A stretch of 11,554 bases of DNA from assembly GCA_944390505.1 (NCBI GenBank), contig CALXQF010000030.1, forward strand, positions 1-11,554, given 5' to 3'. Shown here in pieces: positions 1 through 6,832 of this stretch. The stretch's first letter is position 1. Each line of letters starts with the position of its first letter. The notes under the pieces were generated by a model. The model was not told the DNA's origin and searched no databases. It saw only the letters and a list, made by a program, of their open reading frames with translations. The translations under genes and the position numbers were made by a program. This DNA comes from an uncultured Clostridia bacterium (lineage in GTDB: Bacteria > Bacillota > Clostridia > TANB77 > CAG-508).

Positions 1-15
1 GATATATGTATCATA

Positions 16-35
16 ACACAATACGACACAATACG
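16..35. repeat. 10-bp tandem direct repeat
   Basis: ACACAATACG occurs twice back to back (16-25 and 26-35). Only two copies are visible and the left window edge is close, so it may be chance or the end of a longer array. No function can be assigned. Confidence 0.4.
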
Positions 36-60
36 CAAGAGAAAAATGAAAAAATTGACA

Positions 61-95
61 AAAAAATTAAGCATTTTAAATGCTTACATTGATTT
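61..95. terminator. Possible terminator hairpin left of the surface-protein promoter
   Basis: TAAGCATTT (68-76) and AAATGCTTA (78-86) form a short AT-rich hairpin. A7 precedes it and a looser T-rich run follows on the plus strand. Read on the minus strand the T-run follows the stem directly. It probably ends transcription of a plus-strand gene left of the window or insulates the promoter at 123-177. The stem has few GC pairs, so it is weak. Confidence 0.4.
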
Positions 96-122
96 TTCTA
101 TTTCAAAAGTGTCAAACTTCCG

Positions 123-161
123 TGTAACATACTTGTAACATTTTCGTAAAGTCTTTGTAAT
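123..161 (+). promoter_or_regulatory. Four phased TGTAAC-type boxes: candidate WalR/PhoP-family operator
   Basis: Four hexamers lie exactly 11 bp apart: TGTAAC (123-128), TGTAAC (134-139), CGTAAA (145-150) and TGTAAT (156-161), each separated by 5 bp. Boxes 1 and 2 fit the published WalR (YycF) consensus TGTWAH-N5-TGTWAH perfectly; boxes 3 and 4 fit with one mismatch. Direct repeats with 11-bp phasing are typical of OmpR/PhoB-family response-regulator sites. The array ends 10 bp before the -10 and covers the place where a -35 would sit, which suits an activator of the downstream surface-protein gene. That the regulator is WalR rather than another family member is inference; no regulator gene is in the window. 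Confidence 0.6.
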
Positions 162-168
162 CTTTATG

Positions 169-177
169 TGGTATACT
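169..177 (+). promoter_or_regulatory. Extended -10 promoter of the surface-protein gene
   Basis: TGGTATACT is a TGn extended -10 with a 5/6 match to TATAAT (172-177). No good -35 lies 16-18 bp upstream; that region is occupied by the phased TGTAAC-like boxes, which suggests activator-dependent transcription. The leader is short and carries GGGGG at 196-200 before the ATG at 214. Confidence 0.5.
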
Positions 178-213
178 CATTATAAATAGATAATTGGGGG
201 ATTATATAATTTT

Positions 214-1074
214 ATGAAAAAAATAAAAACGTTATTGATATTTTTATTATTCATATTATTTATCATATTTTTAGTATCATGCTTTATTTCTCCTTCCTCT
301 TCATCTAATACCACTGTTACCATTAGTGGACACATAAAGGACAATAATGGCAACTTTCAAGAAGGAGTGAAAGCAACAATAATTCCTGTAAATGGCACAA
401 ATCAATATACAGCCACTACAGATGCTAATGGTTTTTATTCTGTGGAAGTGCCTTCTGGTAATTATGTTATTCAATATGATTATAAAGCTCAAAGTATATT
501 ATTGAAAAATAGTTCTTCCTATGATGGAAATTTAGAAATTGCTATTATTTATGAAAATGGATTTGATATTTCTCCACTAAAAAATGAAATAAATGGATTA
601 GTAAATAGCGGAAACACTTTAAGAATAATAGAAAGTCCTTATAGTAATAATACAGAATTAAAAACTATGGTTAACCTTTTAAAACAAGATTCACAAGAAG
701 AGCATGCATTTCATAAAATAGGAAAGCAAAATTGGAAAAGCATTGCTGTGATATTATCAGATCAACAAGCTAATGTTGTTCAATCTATTAATGAAATAGA
801 TTTTGGTTCTGATTATAGGTTCATTCCTCTTTCTAATTCTGTTTCATTATCAACTATAATAGAGGAAATAAATAAAGAGCTTAGTTTATCCTCTTCCAAT
901 GGTGAAGAAATATTAGATGAAAATTATAACTCTACTACTATTTCTCAAACTAAGCAGGTTTCTTTAGAAAAAAATTCTGTTATTGATGTTATTTTAGAAG
1001 CACTTACTACAGGAAATTTGCCTGTAGATGACAAATATCCTGATTACATTTCAGGTGAACTATTTATTATATGA
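214..1074 (+). CDS. Lipobox-bearing surface protein, N-terminal half (likely frameshifted)
   Basis: The 286-residue product starts with a basic-hydrophobic signal peptide and a lipobox, LVSC with Cys23, so it is predicted to be an exported lipoprotein. Residues about 35-90 look like a carboxypeptidase-regulatory-like beta-sandwich: GHIKDNNGN, then TTDANGFYSVEVPSGNY. Residues about 105-225 alternate strand-like and helix-like segments (LEIAIIYENG, NTLRIIES, KSIAVILSD) and could be a degenerate von Willebrand A fold without the DxSxS metal site; that is speculative. The Shine-Dalgarno candidate (GGGGG, 196-200) lies 13 nt from the ATG, longer than usual. The frame closes at TGA 1072-1074, while an overlapping +1 frame continues with surface-protein sequence. 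I read this as the front half of one gene broken by a one-base insertion. An alternative is a genuine separate lipoprotein. Confidence 0.7.
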   Translation: MKKIKTLLIFLLFILFIIFLVSCFISPSSSSNTTVTISGHIKDNNGNFQEGVKATIIPVNGTNQYTATTDANGFYSVEVPSGNYVIQYDYKAQSILLKNSSSYDGNLEIAIIYENGFDISPLKNEINGLVNSGNTLRIIESPYSNNTELKTMVNLLKQDSQEEHAFHKIGKQNWKSIAVILSDQQANVVQSINEIDFGSDYRFIPLSNSVSLSTIIEEINKELSLSSSNGEEILDENYNSTTISQTKQVSLEKNSVIDVILEALTTGNLPVDDKYPDYISGELFII

Positions 1075-2323
1075 AGACGGAAGTAAGATTACAGACAAAA
1101 TTGAAATAACTCTTGAAAACTTAGATGATCCTTCTCTTGGTCAAAAAATAACAAGATCAGTTAATGTTCATTATCAATTTGCTCGCCCTATAGTACAAGG
1201 AAATTACCAAATCACTTTTCAATTTGCTACACGTGATGTTAATGGACAATATTATGAAGTAGTATCTGATTATGTTTTGGTTGATAATGCTACTAGTCCA
1301 CAGCAAAATACAATAAACCCTTCCTCTACCAATATTGAAACAATAAAAGATAAATTTACTAATATTACTTATGTGGAGGAAAATATTCTTGATAATAATC
1401 CAGAGGAAACAGCTTTAATTGGAAAGACAGAGCCATTTACTGTAACCTATGAAACTGAAGATACAAATAATAAAGTAGATGATCCAGATGAACAAGAGGA
1501 AATAGAGAAAAAATATGCTGGTGCTCGATTAAAAGAAAGAGAAAAATTTAGTTTAAGCGTACAAAATATAATAACAAAATATCAACTATTTTTAAATGAT
1601 GGTCAACTTTTATATGATTGGGATAAAAATGCTAACAAAGAAGATTCAGGAATTGACCTTGGATTATTCGTGCTAACAGTAGATGACGAAATTAGGCATG
1701 GCGCTGTTTTATATGCAGAATATAAAATTACAGTTTCAAATTCCAGCGATATTGATTGTGACTCCTATACTATTTTAAATCATTGTAATTTTATGTATGA
1801 TGCAAATCAAACTTTATTATCACAAGATAAACCAAACAATGATTATGGTTGGCAAGCAATTAATGCTACTGATGTTGAACAATTAATTGGTAAAAGTAAC
1901 AGTAAAAAATTTCCTACTTATTTAAAATTAGAAGATAAAAGTGGACTTCCTGCAAGAAAGCAAAAAGAATTTTATTTAACGGTATCAATGACTTTATCAG
2001 ACCCACCACAATTTGTAGATGTTGCTGAAATTGTGCAATATGAAAATAAAGAAGGTAGAAGAAATTATGAGTCTGATCCTAATACCTATGAAATTTCCAA
2101 TAATATTGTACGAGCTGGAAATTATATAAATGGTGCCCAAGAAACTGACACAGGGATTTCAGAAGTCATTACAGTTCTTCCTCCATTTGGAAGTGAAAAC
2201 AATGCTAAAACAAATTTATTCTTAATTAGTGGTTGTTTTATTGTTGCTTTATTCGTTATTCTTGTTTATGTAAAAGGAAATCATAAACCTACTAAAAAAC
2301 ATGGAAAAAGATATTTTTCTTAA
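1028..2323 (+). CDS. Surface protein C-terminal half with LPPFG-type C-terminal anchor
   Basis: This 431-codon frame has no signal peptide and no usable ribosome site before its first ATG (nearest AGGA is 13 nt upstream), yet its C-terminus is clearly that of an exported protein. LPPFG (residues 384-388) is followed by a hydrophobic span (about 396-415) and a basic tail rich in Lys, Arg and His, the layout of a sortase sorting signal, though LPPFG is not the canonical LPxTG. The body is Asn/Asp/Thr-rich and beta-like, with an acidic linker at about 143-162. The stretch before the anchor, with EIVQYENKEGRRNYESDP, resembles the repeated extracellular domains of large clostridial adhesins. It overlaps the upstream gene by 47 bp in the +1 frame and probably receives its signal peptide from it once the frame is restored. 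The exact family is not recognised. Confidence 0.65.
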   Translation: MTNILITFQVNYLLYEDGSKITDKIEITLENLDDPSLGQKITRSVNVHYQFARPIVQGNYQITFQFATRDVNGQYYEVVSDYVLVDNATSPQQNTINPSSTNIETIKDKFTNITYVEENILDNNPEETALIGKTEPFTVTYETEDTNNKVDDPDEQEEIEKKYAGARLKEREKFSLSVQNIITKYQLFLNDGQLLYDWDKNANKEDSGIDLGLFVLTVDDEIRHGAVLYAEYKITVSNSSDIDCDSYTILNHCNFMYDANQTLLSQDKPNNDYGWQAINATDVEQLIGKSNSKKFPTYLKLEDKSGLPARKQKEFYLTVSMTLSDPPQFVDVAEIVQYENKEGRRNYESDPNTYEISNNIVRAGNYINGAQETDTGISEVITVLPPFGSENNAKTNLFLISGCFIVALFVILVYVKGNHKPTKKHGKRYFS

Positions 2324-2350
2324 ATTTTTTAATTTATAATATGCTCTTTA

Positions 2351-2395
2351 TATAAAAATAAGTTGTTAACATTCCATTAACAACTTATTTTTATA
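2351..2395. terminator. Bidirectional rho-independent terminator
   Basis: Perfect 19-bp arms (2351-2369 and 2377-2395) enclose the 7-nt loop CATTCCA. Each arm ends in an A/T run, so the stem is followed by a U-tract on both strands. It sits between the convergent surface-protein gene (ending 2323) and sortase gene (ending 2439) and can serve both. Confidence 0.9.
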
Positions 2396-2438
2396 TGCTT
2401 ATATCAACTAAAGCAATACCTAATTTTAATTTATAACT

Positions 2439-3173
2439 TTATTGCACTTCTCTTAGTTTTACTACTAATCTTTGCTTTCCATGGTTAGTACAAGTAATTA
2501 ATGTTAGTTCTCTTATTCCGTTTTCTCTTTGTCTTTTTTGACTAGTACAACTTGTATCTGTTGGTTCTACTACCTCTTTGTCATATACCTGGTATTGTAT
2601 TGTTCTTCCTGATAAATCCGTTAATTCTGCAACATCACCATTTTGCAATTTATGCAAATTACCAAACATTTTTCCGCTTTCATAATAATGCCCTACGATG
2701 CAGTAATTTCCTATTTCATTTGGATTTGGTCCCCAATATTTATTAAGGGAAACAAATAATAAGTCTGGTGATGTATTAGAAAGTACCACATATTCTAAAT
2801 CAATGCTAGGTATTGTTAAAATAGCTTCTGCTCTATATTCCACTCCATCAGTTGACATATAAGTAGCTGTATCTATATTTGAATTTTGCGTCATTTCATC
2901 TTCGTGCTCTTTTTCTTGTTCTTCATTTAAAATTACAACAATTACATCATCTTCTGTTTTTTTCACTGTATCATCTAGCTGGTATTTAATCTGTGCTAAT
3001 ATTTCTTTTGATACTTGTTCACTTTTATTTCTGTCATATTCTGCATAGATGTAATAAGAGAAAAGAAGGCAAATTAAAAAGATAGACAAAAACAACTCAA
3101 TTTTATAAATGAGTTTTTTTCTCTTTATTTCCGGTGTTACATATACTTTTTCAGTTATTAATATTTGATTCAC
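2439..3173 (-). CDS. Sortase, class-D-like
   Basis: This is a 244-residue membrane-anchored cysteine transpeptidase that would join surface proteins to the wall peptide. It has a short cytoplasmic start, one N-terminal membrane helix (about 25-44), a charged linker (45-105) and the sortase beta-barrel (about 115-244). Catalytic residues are visible: His162 in CIVGHYY, Cys228 in TLITC, Arg235 in KQRLVV. The GNYCIVGH, FGNLHKLQNGD and TLITC pattern with VEPTD favours class D over classes A and B; the class is inferred. The start is GTG (3171-3173) behind a purine-rich AGGAAGAG stretch. No in-frame ATG precedes the membrane helix, so the GTG is needed. It converges with the split surface protein whose C-terminus ends in LPPFG, a plausible substrate. 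It has its own extended -10 promoter and is not in an operon with mazF. Confidence 0.9.
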   Translation of the reverse strand: MNQILITEKVYVTPEIKRKKLIYKIELFLSIFLICLLFSYYIYAEYDRNKSEQVSKEILAQIKYQLDDTVKKTEDDVIVVILNEEQEKEHEDEMTQNSNIDTATYMSTDGVEYRAEAILTIPSIDLEYVVLSNTSPDLLFVSLNKYWGPNPNEIGNYCIVGHYYESGKMFGNLHKLQNGDVAELTDLSGRTIQYQVYDKEVVEPTDTSCTSQKRQRENGIRELTLITCTNHGKQRLVVKLREVQ

Positions 3174-3221
3174 CTAAAACTTCTCTTCCTTTCTTTTATT
3201 TTGTTACACTAATACATTTTT

Positions 3222-3250
3222 ATTATATCATTTTTTGATTTTATTTGGAA
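3222..3250 (-). promoter_or_regulatory. Promoter of the sortase gene
   Basis: On the minus strand TGATATAAT is an extended -10 with a perfect TATAAT (3222-3227). TTCCAA (3245-3250) lies 17 bp upstream as a poor -35. It lies between the mazF terminator and the sortase GTG. Confidence 0.55.
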
Positions 3251-3261
3251 GAGAATTTGAT

Positions 3262-3333
3262 AAAAAAGTACAAAAATATAGTGAAACTCTTTGTACTGCA
3301 TTATAAGGTACAATGAGTCACTATATTTTGTAT
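3262..3333 (-). terminator. Long imperfect hairpin terminator after mazF
   Basis: Arms 3268-3296 and 3308-3333 pair over about 25 bp with three bulged bases and one mismatch, around an 11-nt loop. On the minus strand the stem is followed directly by TTTTTT (3262-3267), so it should end mazF transcription. The stem is much longer than a usual terminator and both ends carry GTAC, so it may derive from a small palindromic mobile repeat. Confidence 0.75.
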
Positions 3334-3348
3334 ATTAATATAGTTCAA

Positions 3349-3699
3349 TTATTCTTCTAGCCCAAAACTTACTCCTAAAGCATTATTAATTTGAGACATA
3401 ATCTTTTCATCATCTATATGACCTATTTTTTCTTTTAACCTACTTTTGTCTATGGTTCGAATTTGTTCTGTTAATATAACCGATTCAGCCTTTAAACCGC
3501 TCATTTCCGGTTCTATTTCTATATGCGTTGGTAATTTTGTTTTTCCCATTTGAGAAGTAATTGCTGCTGCTATCACAGTAGGACTATGCTTATTTCCTAC
3601 ATCGTTTTGAATAATCAAAACTGGTCTAATTCCTCCTTGTTCAGAACCAATGACTGGACTTAAATCTGCATAAAACATATCTCCTCTTTTTACTACCAT
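3349..3699 (-). CDS. mazF: MazF/NdoA-type endoribonuclease toxin
   Basis: This is a 116-residue sequence-specific mRNA interferase of the PemK/MazF fold, very close to Bacillus subtilis NdoA (EndoA). Shared landmarks include VKRGDMFYADLSPV, GSEQGGIRPVLIIQN, AAAITSQ, KLPTHIEI and LTEQIRTIDK. The known active residues of this family, Arg25 and Thr48, are both present, so it looks catalytically intact. An upstream in-frame GTG at 3706-3708 overlaps the Shine-Dalgarno sequence AGGAG (3708-3712). The ATG at 3697-3699 lies 8 nt after AGGAG and matches the homologues' N-terminus, so I take that start. No MazE/NdoAI ribbon-helix-helix antitoxin precedes it: only 76 non-coding bases separate it from the GerS-like gene. 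Confidence 0.93.
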   Translation of the reverse strand: MVVKRGDMFYADLSPVIGSEQGGIRPVLIIQNDVGNKHSPTVIAAAITSQMGKTKLPTHIEIEPEMSGLKAESVILTEQIRTIDKSRLKEKIGHIDDEKIMSQINNALGVSFGLEE

Positions 3700-3775
3700 T
3701 TTATCCACTCCTAATTTAGTATATTTTGATATATTTTAAAGAATTAGCGTAAGATAAAAGTAGTTGAAAATGAAT

Positions 3776-4492
3776 TTAATATTGCATCGTTGGTACATCT
3801 AATTGAAAAGCTAATATTTCATCTTTTTTCAAACTATTGATTTTTATCTCATTATATAATATGTAAACTAAATTTTTTTGGTTCTTATCTTGTACTAAAA
3901 GTTGTTCTATTTTATTTTCTTCTTTATTTATCACCAATTTTTTGTATTGGACTGACTGATTGCTTGTTTGCGACTCCAATTCCATTATTATTTTGTTTTC
4001 TTCTAGCAATCTGGTTTTTCCATTATTCTTTGCTTCTCTATACTCTTCTATAAAAGAATGTAACCACAAACTATTATTACTTAAATACGGATAGTCCTGA
4101 TAAATAGTAGTTAAGTTCAATTTTGTATTACGTATTGTTAAATCTTTCCCATCATAAATTGTTTCTAGTCCTTGCAGATTACTTGGTTCTTGTACTATCT
4201 GTTTTTCGATATTAGGGCTACTATAACTTTGTTTCATTTTATATTGGTTTTCATTTTTATTACTTGTAACTGTTACTTCAATTTCTGCTTCATAAGAGCT
4301 AATATTTAAAATATATTCTTCAATTTCTTGAATTGTTTTGTTATTTAAAGTATTCCCCATATTCCAATTTTTATTAGTATTTTTTTGAAAAAAATAAATC
4401 ATTACTATTATTATAATACCAATTAAAAAAGAAAGTAATATAGCTCCTTTTTTCATCCACTTTAAGTTTTTCACTTTTTTTACATTTTTCAT
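3776..4492 (-). CDS. Membrane-anchored GerS/YdcC (LolA-like) protein
   Basis: The product is 238 residues from ATG 4490-4492, which has AAGAGG 9 nt upstream. The frame extends to a TTG at 4589-4591, but that has no good ribosome site and adds an unlikely basic extension. A Lys-rich start is followed by one membrane helix (about 17-36) with no lipobox Cys, then an exported domain. Its pattern (EEYILNISSYEAEIEVTVTS near residue 57, the GLETIYDGKDLTIRNTKLN stretch, and YILYNEIKIN near the end) recalls clostridial germination lipoprotein GerS and B. subtilis YdcC, which share a LolA-like fold. GerS acts in spore germination in Clostridioides difficile. The assignment is from remembered patterns. 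Context supports it: in B. subtilis ydcC heads ydcC-alrA-ndoAI-ndoA, and here the gene is followed directly by mazF. The missing lipid-anchor Cys is unusual. Confidence 0.55.
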   Translation of the reverse strand: MKNVKKVKNLKWMKKGAILLSFLIGIIIIVMIYFFQKNTNKNWNMGNTLNNKTIQEIEEYILNISSYEAEIEVTVTSNKNENQYKMKQSYSSPNIEKQIVQEPSNLQGLETIYDGKDLTIRNTKLNLTTIYQDYPYLSNNSLWLHSFIEEYREAKNNGKTRLLEENKIIMELESQTSNQSVQYKKLVINKEENKIEQLLVQDKNQKNLVYILYNEIKINSLKKDEILAFQLDVPTMQY

Positions 4493-4597
4493 ATTTCCAA
4501 ACCTCTTTCTATTAAATGTATATGCACAGTAGCGAAGAAAGTATTCAGAAATACGGTGTTTCTTTTTCTTGGAAAAATTCCTTCTTAACAATGTACT

Positions 4598-5566
4598 TTA
4601 TTTTTGAAAATATGTAATAATGCAATCTTCTAGTTCTTTTTTTGTCTCTATTTGATTGATTTTTTGTCTTATGCTTGATGCATTTGGTAAATTCTTTAGA
4701 TAATAAGCCATATGTTTTCTCATTTCCTTGATTCCTGTGTTTTCTCCTAAGAATTCAACCTGTAACATAATATGTTTTAAGATAATCTGCAATTTTTCTT
4801 CTTTGGTTACTTCTGTTACTAAGTCCCCATTTAAATATTGCCTTATTTCTCTAAAAATCCATGGGTTTCCAATTGTACCCCTTCCTACCATAATTCCATC
4901 CACATTTGTTTGTTCAAAGATTCTTTTTGCATCTTCTTTTGTTTTGATATCTCCATTTCCTATCACAGGAATAGAAACCGCTTGTTTTACTTGTTTGATT
5001 ATTTCCCAATCTGCTGTTCCTGTGTAAAATTCATCTCTAGTTCTTCCATGAATTGTCACAGCTTTTGCTCCTTTTTCTTCCGCAATTTTTGCGAGTTCTA
5101 TTGCTAAAATGTGAGTATTATCCCATCCTTTTCTCATTTTTACAGTAACTGGCACAGTAGCTGCATTAACTACGCTTTCTATTATCTTACCTGCCAACTC
5201 TAAGTTTAGCATTAATTTGGATCCATCTCCGTTTTTTACTACTTTAGGTGCTGGGCATCCCATATTAATATCAATGATATCTGCTATTTTACTTACTTCT
5301 TTCGCTGCGAAACTCATTGCCTCTATATTATTTCCAAAAATCTGTACTGCCACTGGTCTATTTTCATTTTCCATGTTTAACAATTGCTTTGTTTTTTCAT
5401 CATGATAAAAAAGCCCCTTGCTACTTACCATTTCTGTGTATACTAAGCCAGGCTCATATTGTTCACAAATGATACGAAATGGCAGGTTTGTAATTCCTGC
5501 CATTGGAGCTAATAGAATATTATTTTTTAAAGTTACATTTCCAATTTTTAATTCATGTAAATACAT
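4598..5566 (-). CDS. dusB: tRNA-dihydrouridine synthase, DusB type
   Basis: This 322-residue FMN enzyme reduces specific uridines of the tRNA D-loop to dihydrouridine with NAD(P)H. It has the usual family length and an N-terminal TIM barrel followed by a helical RNA-binding domain from about residue 245. Visible signatures are LLAPMAGITNLPFR (19-31), the catalytic Cys104 in INMGCPAPKVVKNGDGS, the FMN-contacting KMRKGW (143-148), HGRT (173-176), GNGDI (203-207) and VGRGTIGNPW (227-236). The start ATG is preceded by AAGGG about 9 nt upstream. It lies 105 bp upstream of the GerS-like gene on the same strand, and the two may be cotranscribed. A consensus -35 hexamer, TTGACA, is present on the minus strand at 5659-5664, but no convincing -10 lies at the right distance. 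Confidence 0.95.
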   Translation of the reverse strand: MYLHELKIGNVTLKNNILLAPMAGITNLPFRIICEQYEPGLVYTEMVSSKGLFYHDEKTKQLLNMENENRPVAVQIFGNNIEAMSFAAKEVSKIADIIDINMGCPAPKVVKNGDGSKLMLNLELAGKIIESVVNAATVPVTVKMRKGWDNTHILAIELAKIAEEKGAKAVTIHGRTRDEFYTGTADWEIIKQVKQAVSIPVIGNGDIKTKEDAKRIFEQTNVDGIMVGRGTIGNPWIFREIRQYLNGDLVTEVTKEEKLQIILKHIMLQVEFLGENTGIKEMRKHMAYYLKNLPNASSIRQKINQIETKKELEDCIITYFQK

Positions 5567-5710
5567 CTCTTATTTCCCTTTTTACATTTTGCAATTAACA
5601 TTTCTTTAATTAAACTTTTTGTTTTAATATTAGCTTTCCTATTAATTAATTTTATCTTTGTCAACTTTATATAAAATTTTACTTCTTATTGTTTATGAAA
5701 TTACTTTTAA

Positions 5711-6817
5711 TTACTCAATAAACAATGCTTTTTGTCTTCTTCCACTAATGTTCAATAAAATAGCAATTAATATTAAGTTGGTGAGCAAAGAACTCCCTCC
5801 ATAACTAACAAATGGAAGAGGGATTCCTGTAATAGGAAGTAATCCCATTGTCATACCTATATTTTCTACCATATGGAAGAAAAAAATGCCTGCAATCCCA
5901 GCTGCAATATAAGAACCCAAATCATTTTTAGCTGTTTTAGCAACATGAATTGCTTTTGTAATCAGAACTACATATAAAATAATAACAAGTCCTGCCACAA
6001 TAAATCCCATTTCTTCTCCTATTACAGCAAAAATAAAGTCTGTTGTTTTTGGGTATAAATAACCAAGCTGTGTTTGATTTCCTTTTAATAATCCCATACC
6101 AAACAACTGCCCTGCCCCTATTGCTAATTTAGATTGTATAATATTATAACCTGCTCCTCTCGGGTCCAAGTCTGGGTTTAAGTACACATCAATTCTTGCT
6201 TTAGCATGTTCTGGTAATATAAAAAAGTAAGCAACTGGAACTAAAATTACAACTAGCAAAATAGAAACAATAATATATCTTTTTTGAATTCCAGCCACAA
6301 ATAACATAAAAATAAGCGCAAATATAAAAGCCAAAGCAGTTCCATAATCAGGTTGTTTAATAATTAATAAGACTGGTACTAAAGCAGTTAAGACTATTAA
6401 ACCTAGTTTTAAAATTCGATTCATTTCATCTTTGCCTTTTCGTTGAATTTTTACAATTACATCTGCTAAAAATAAAACAATGGCAATTTTAGCAAATTCA
6501 GCTGGTTGCATAGAAAATGGACCTATATTAAACCAACTAGTTGCTCCATTAATTGGTTCTGTAAAAAGGACAGCTATTAATAAAATTAAACTTACGCCAT
6601 AAAGCAACGGGGAAATTTTCACTAGAAATTCATAATCTATTAGAATCACAACAACCATAATTGGTATGCTGATTCCTAACCACATTACCTGTTTTTTTAA
6701 TTCTTCATAATCTGAATTTTGAGTGGCAGAAAATAGTGCTACAAGTCCTATTGCTAATAATAAAATTGTACACACTAAAATTCCCCACTCAATATTACGT
6801 AATATCTTTTTTTTCAT
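5711..6817 (-). CDS. rodA: SEDS peptidoglycan polymerase RodA (FtsW/RodA/SpoVE family)
   Basis: This 368-residue polytopic membrane protein has about ten hydrophobic helices, full length for the family. SEDS proteins polymerise lipid II into glycan strands; RodA works with a class B PBP and MreB in the elongation complex. Family motifs are present: GATSWFNIGPFSMQPAEFAK (91-110), KQPDYGTAL (154-162), GYLYPKTTDFIFAVIGEE (252-269) with the conserved catalytic Asp260, and GIPLPFVSYGGSS (331-343). RodA rather than FtsW is inferred from position: rodA commonly follows minCDE in Clostridia. It begins 15 bp after minE, with its GAGG ribosome site in that gap, so it belongs to the same operon. A clear terminator after it was not found. 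Confidence 0.92.
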   Translation of the reverse strand: MKKKILRNIEWGILVCTILLLAIGLVALFSATQNSDYEELKKQVMWLGISIPIMVVVILIDYEFLVKISPLLYGVSLILLIAVLFTEPINGATSWFNIGPFSMQPAEFAKIAIVLFLADVIVKIQRKGKDEMNRILKLGLIVLTALVPVLLIIKQPDYGTALAFIFALIFMLFVAGIQKRYIIVSILLVVILVPVAYFFILPEHAKARIDVYLNPDLDPRGAGYNIIQSKLAIGAGQLFGMGLLKGNQTQLGYLYPKTTDFIFAVIGEEMGFIVAGLVIILYVVLITKAIHVAKTAKNDLGSYIAAGIAGIFFFHMVENIGMTMGLLPITGIPLPFVSYGGSSLLTNLILIAILLNISGRRQKALFIE

Positions 6818-6832
6818 TCCAAAACCTCGTTT

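Noticed and set aside
55..83. TTGACA at 55-60 as the -35 of the surface-protein promoter
   Set aside because: No good -10 lies 16-18 bp downstream; the region is occupied by a hairpin, and the extended -10 at 169-177 fits better.
1060..1076. Programmed +1 frameshift at the ATA TGA stop
   Set aside because: It resembles the prfB arrangement only in having UGA after the shift codon. The P-site tRNA could not re-pair well after shifting, and there is no upstream Shine-Dalgarno-like stimulator, so a mutation or sequencing error is likelier.
3700..3775. A hidden MazE antitoxin gene before mazF
   Set aside because: Only 76 bp of AT-rich sequence lie between the two genes, too short for the antitoxin, and no plausible small frame is visible.
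4493..4591. N-terminal extension of the GerS-like protein to TTG 4591
   Set aside because: No suitable Shine-Dalgarno sequence and an atypical basic extension; ATG 4490-4492 has AAGAGG at good spacing and gives a standard membrane-anchor start.
4728..5405. Several plus-strand frames opposite dusB
   Set aside because: They are shadows of a highly conserved gene on the other strand.
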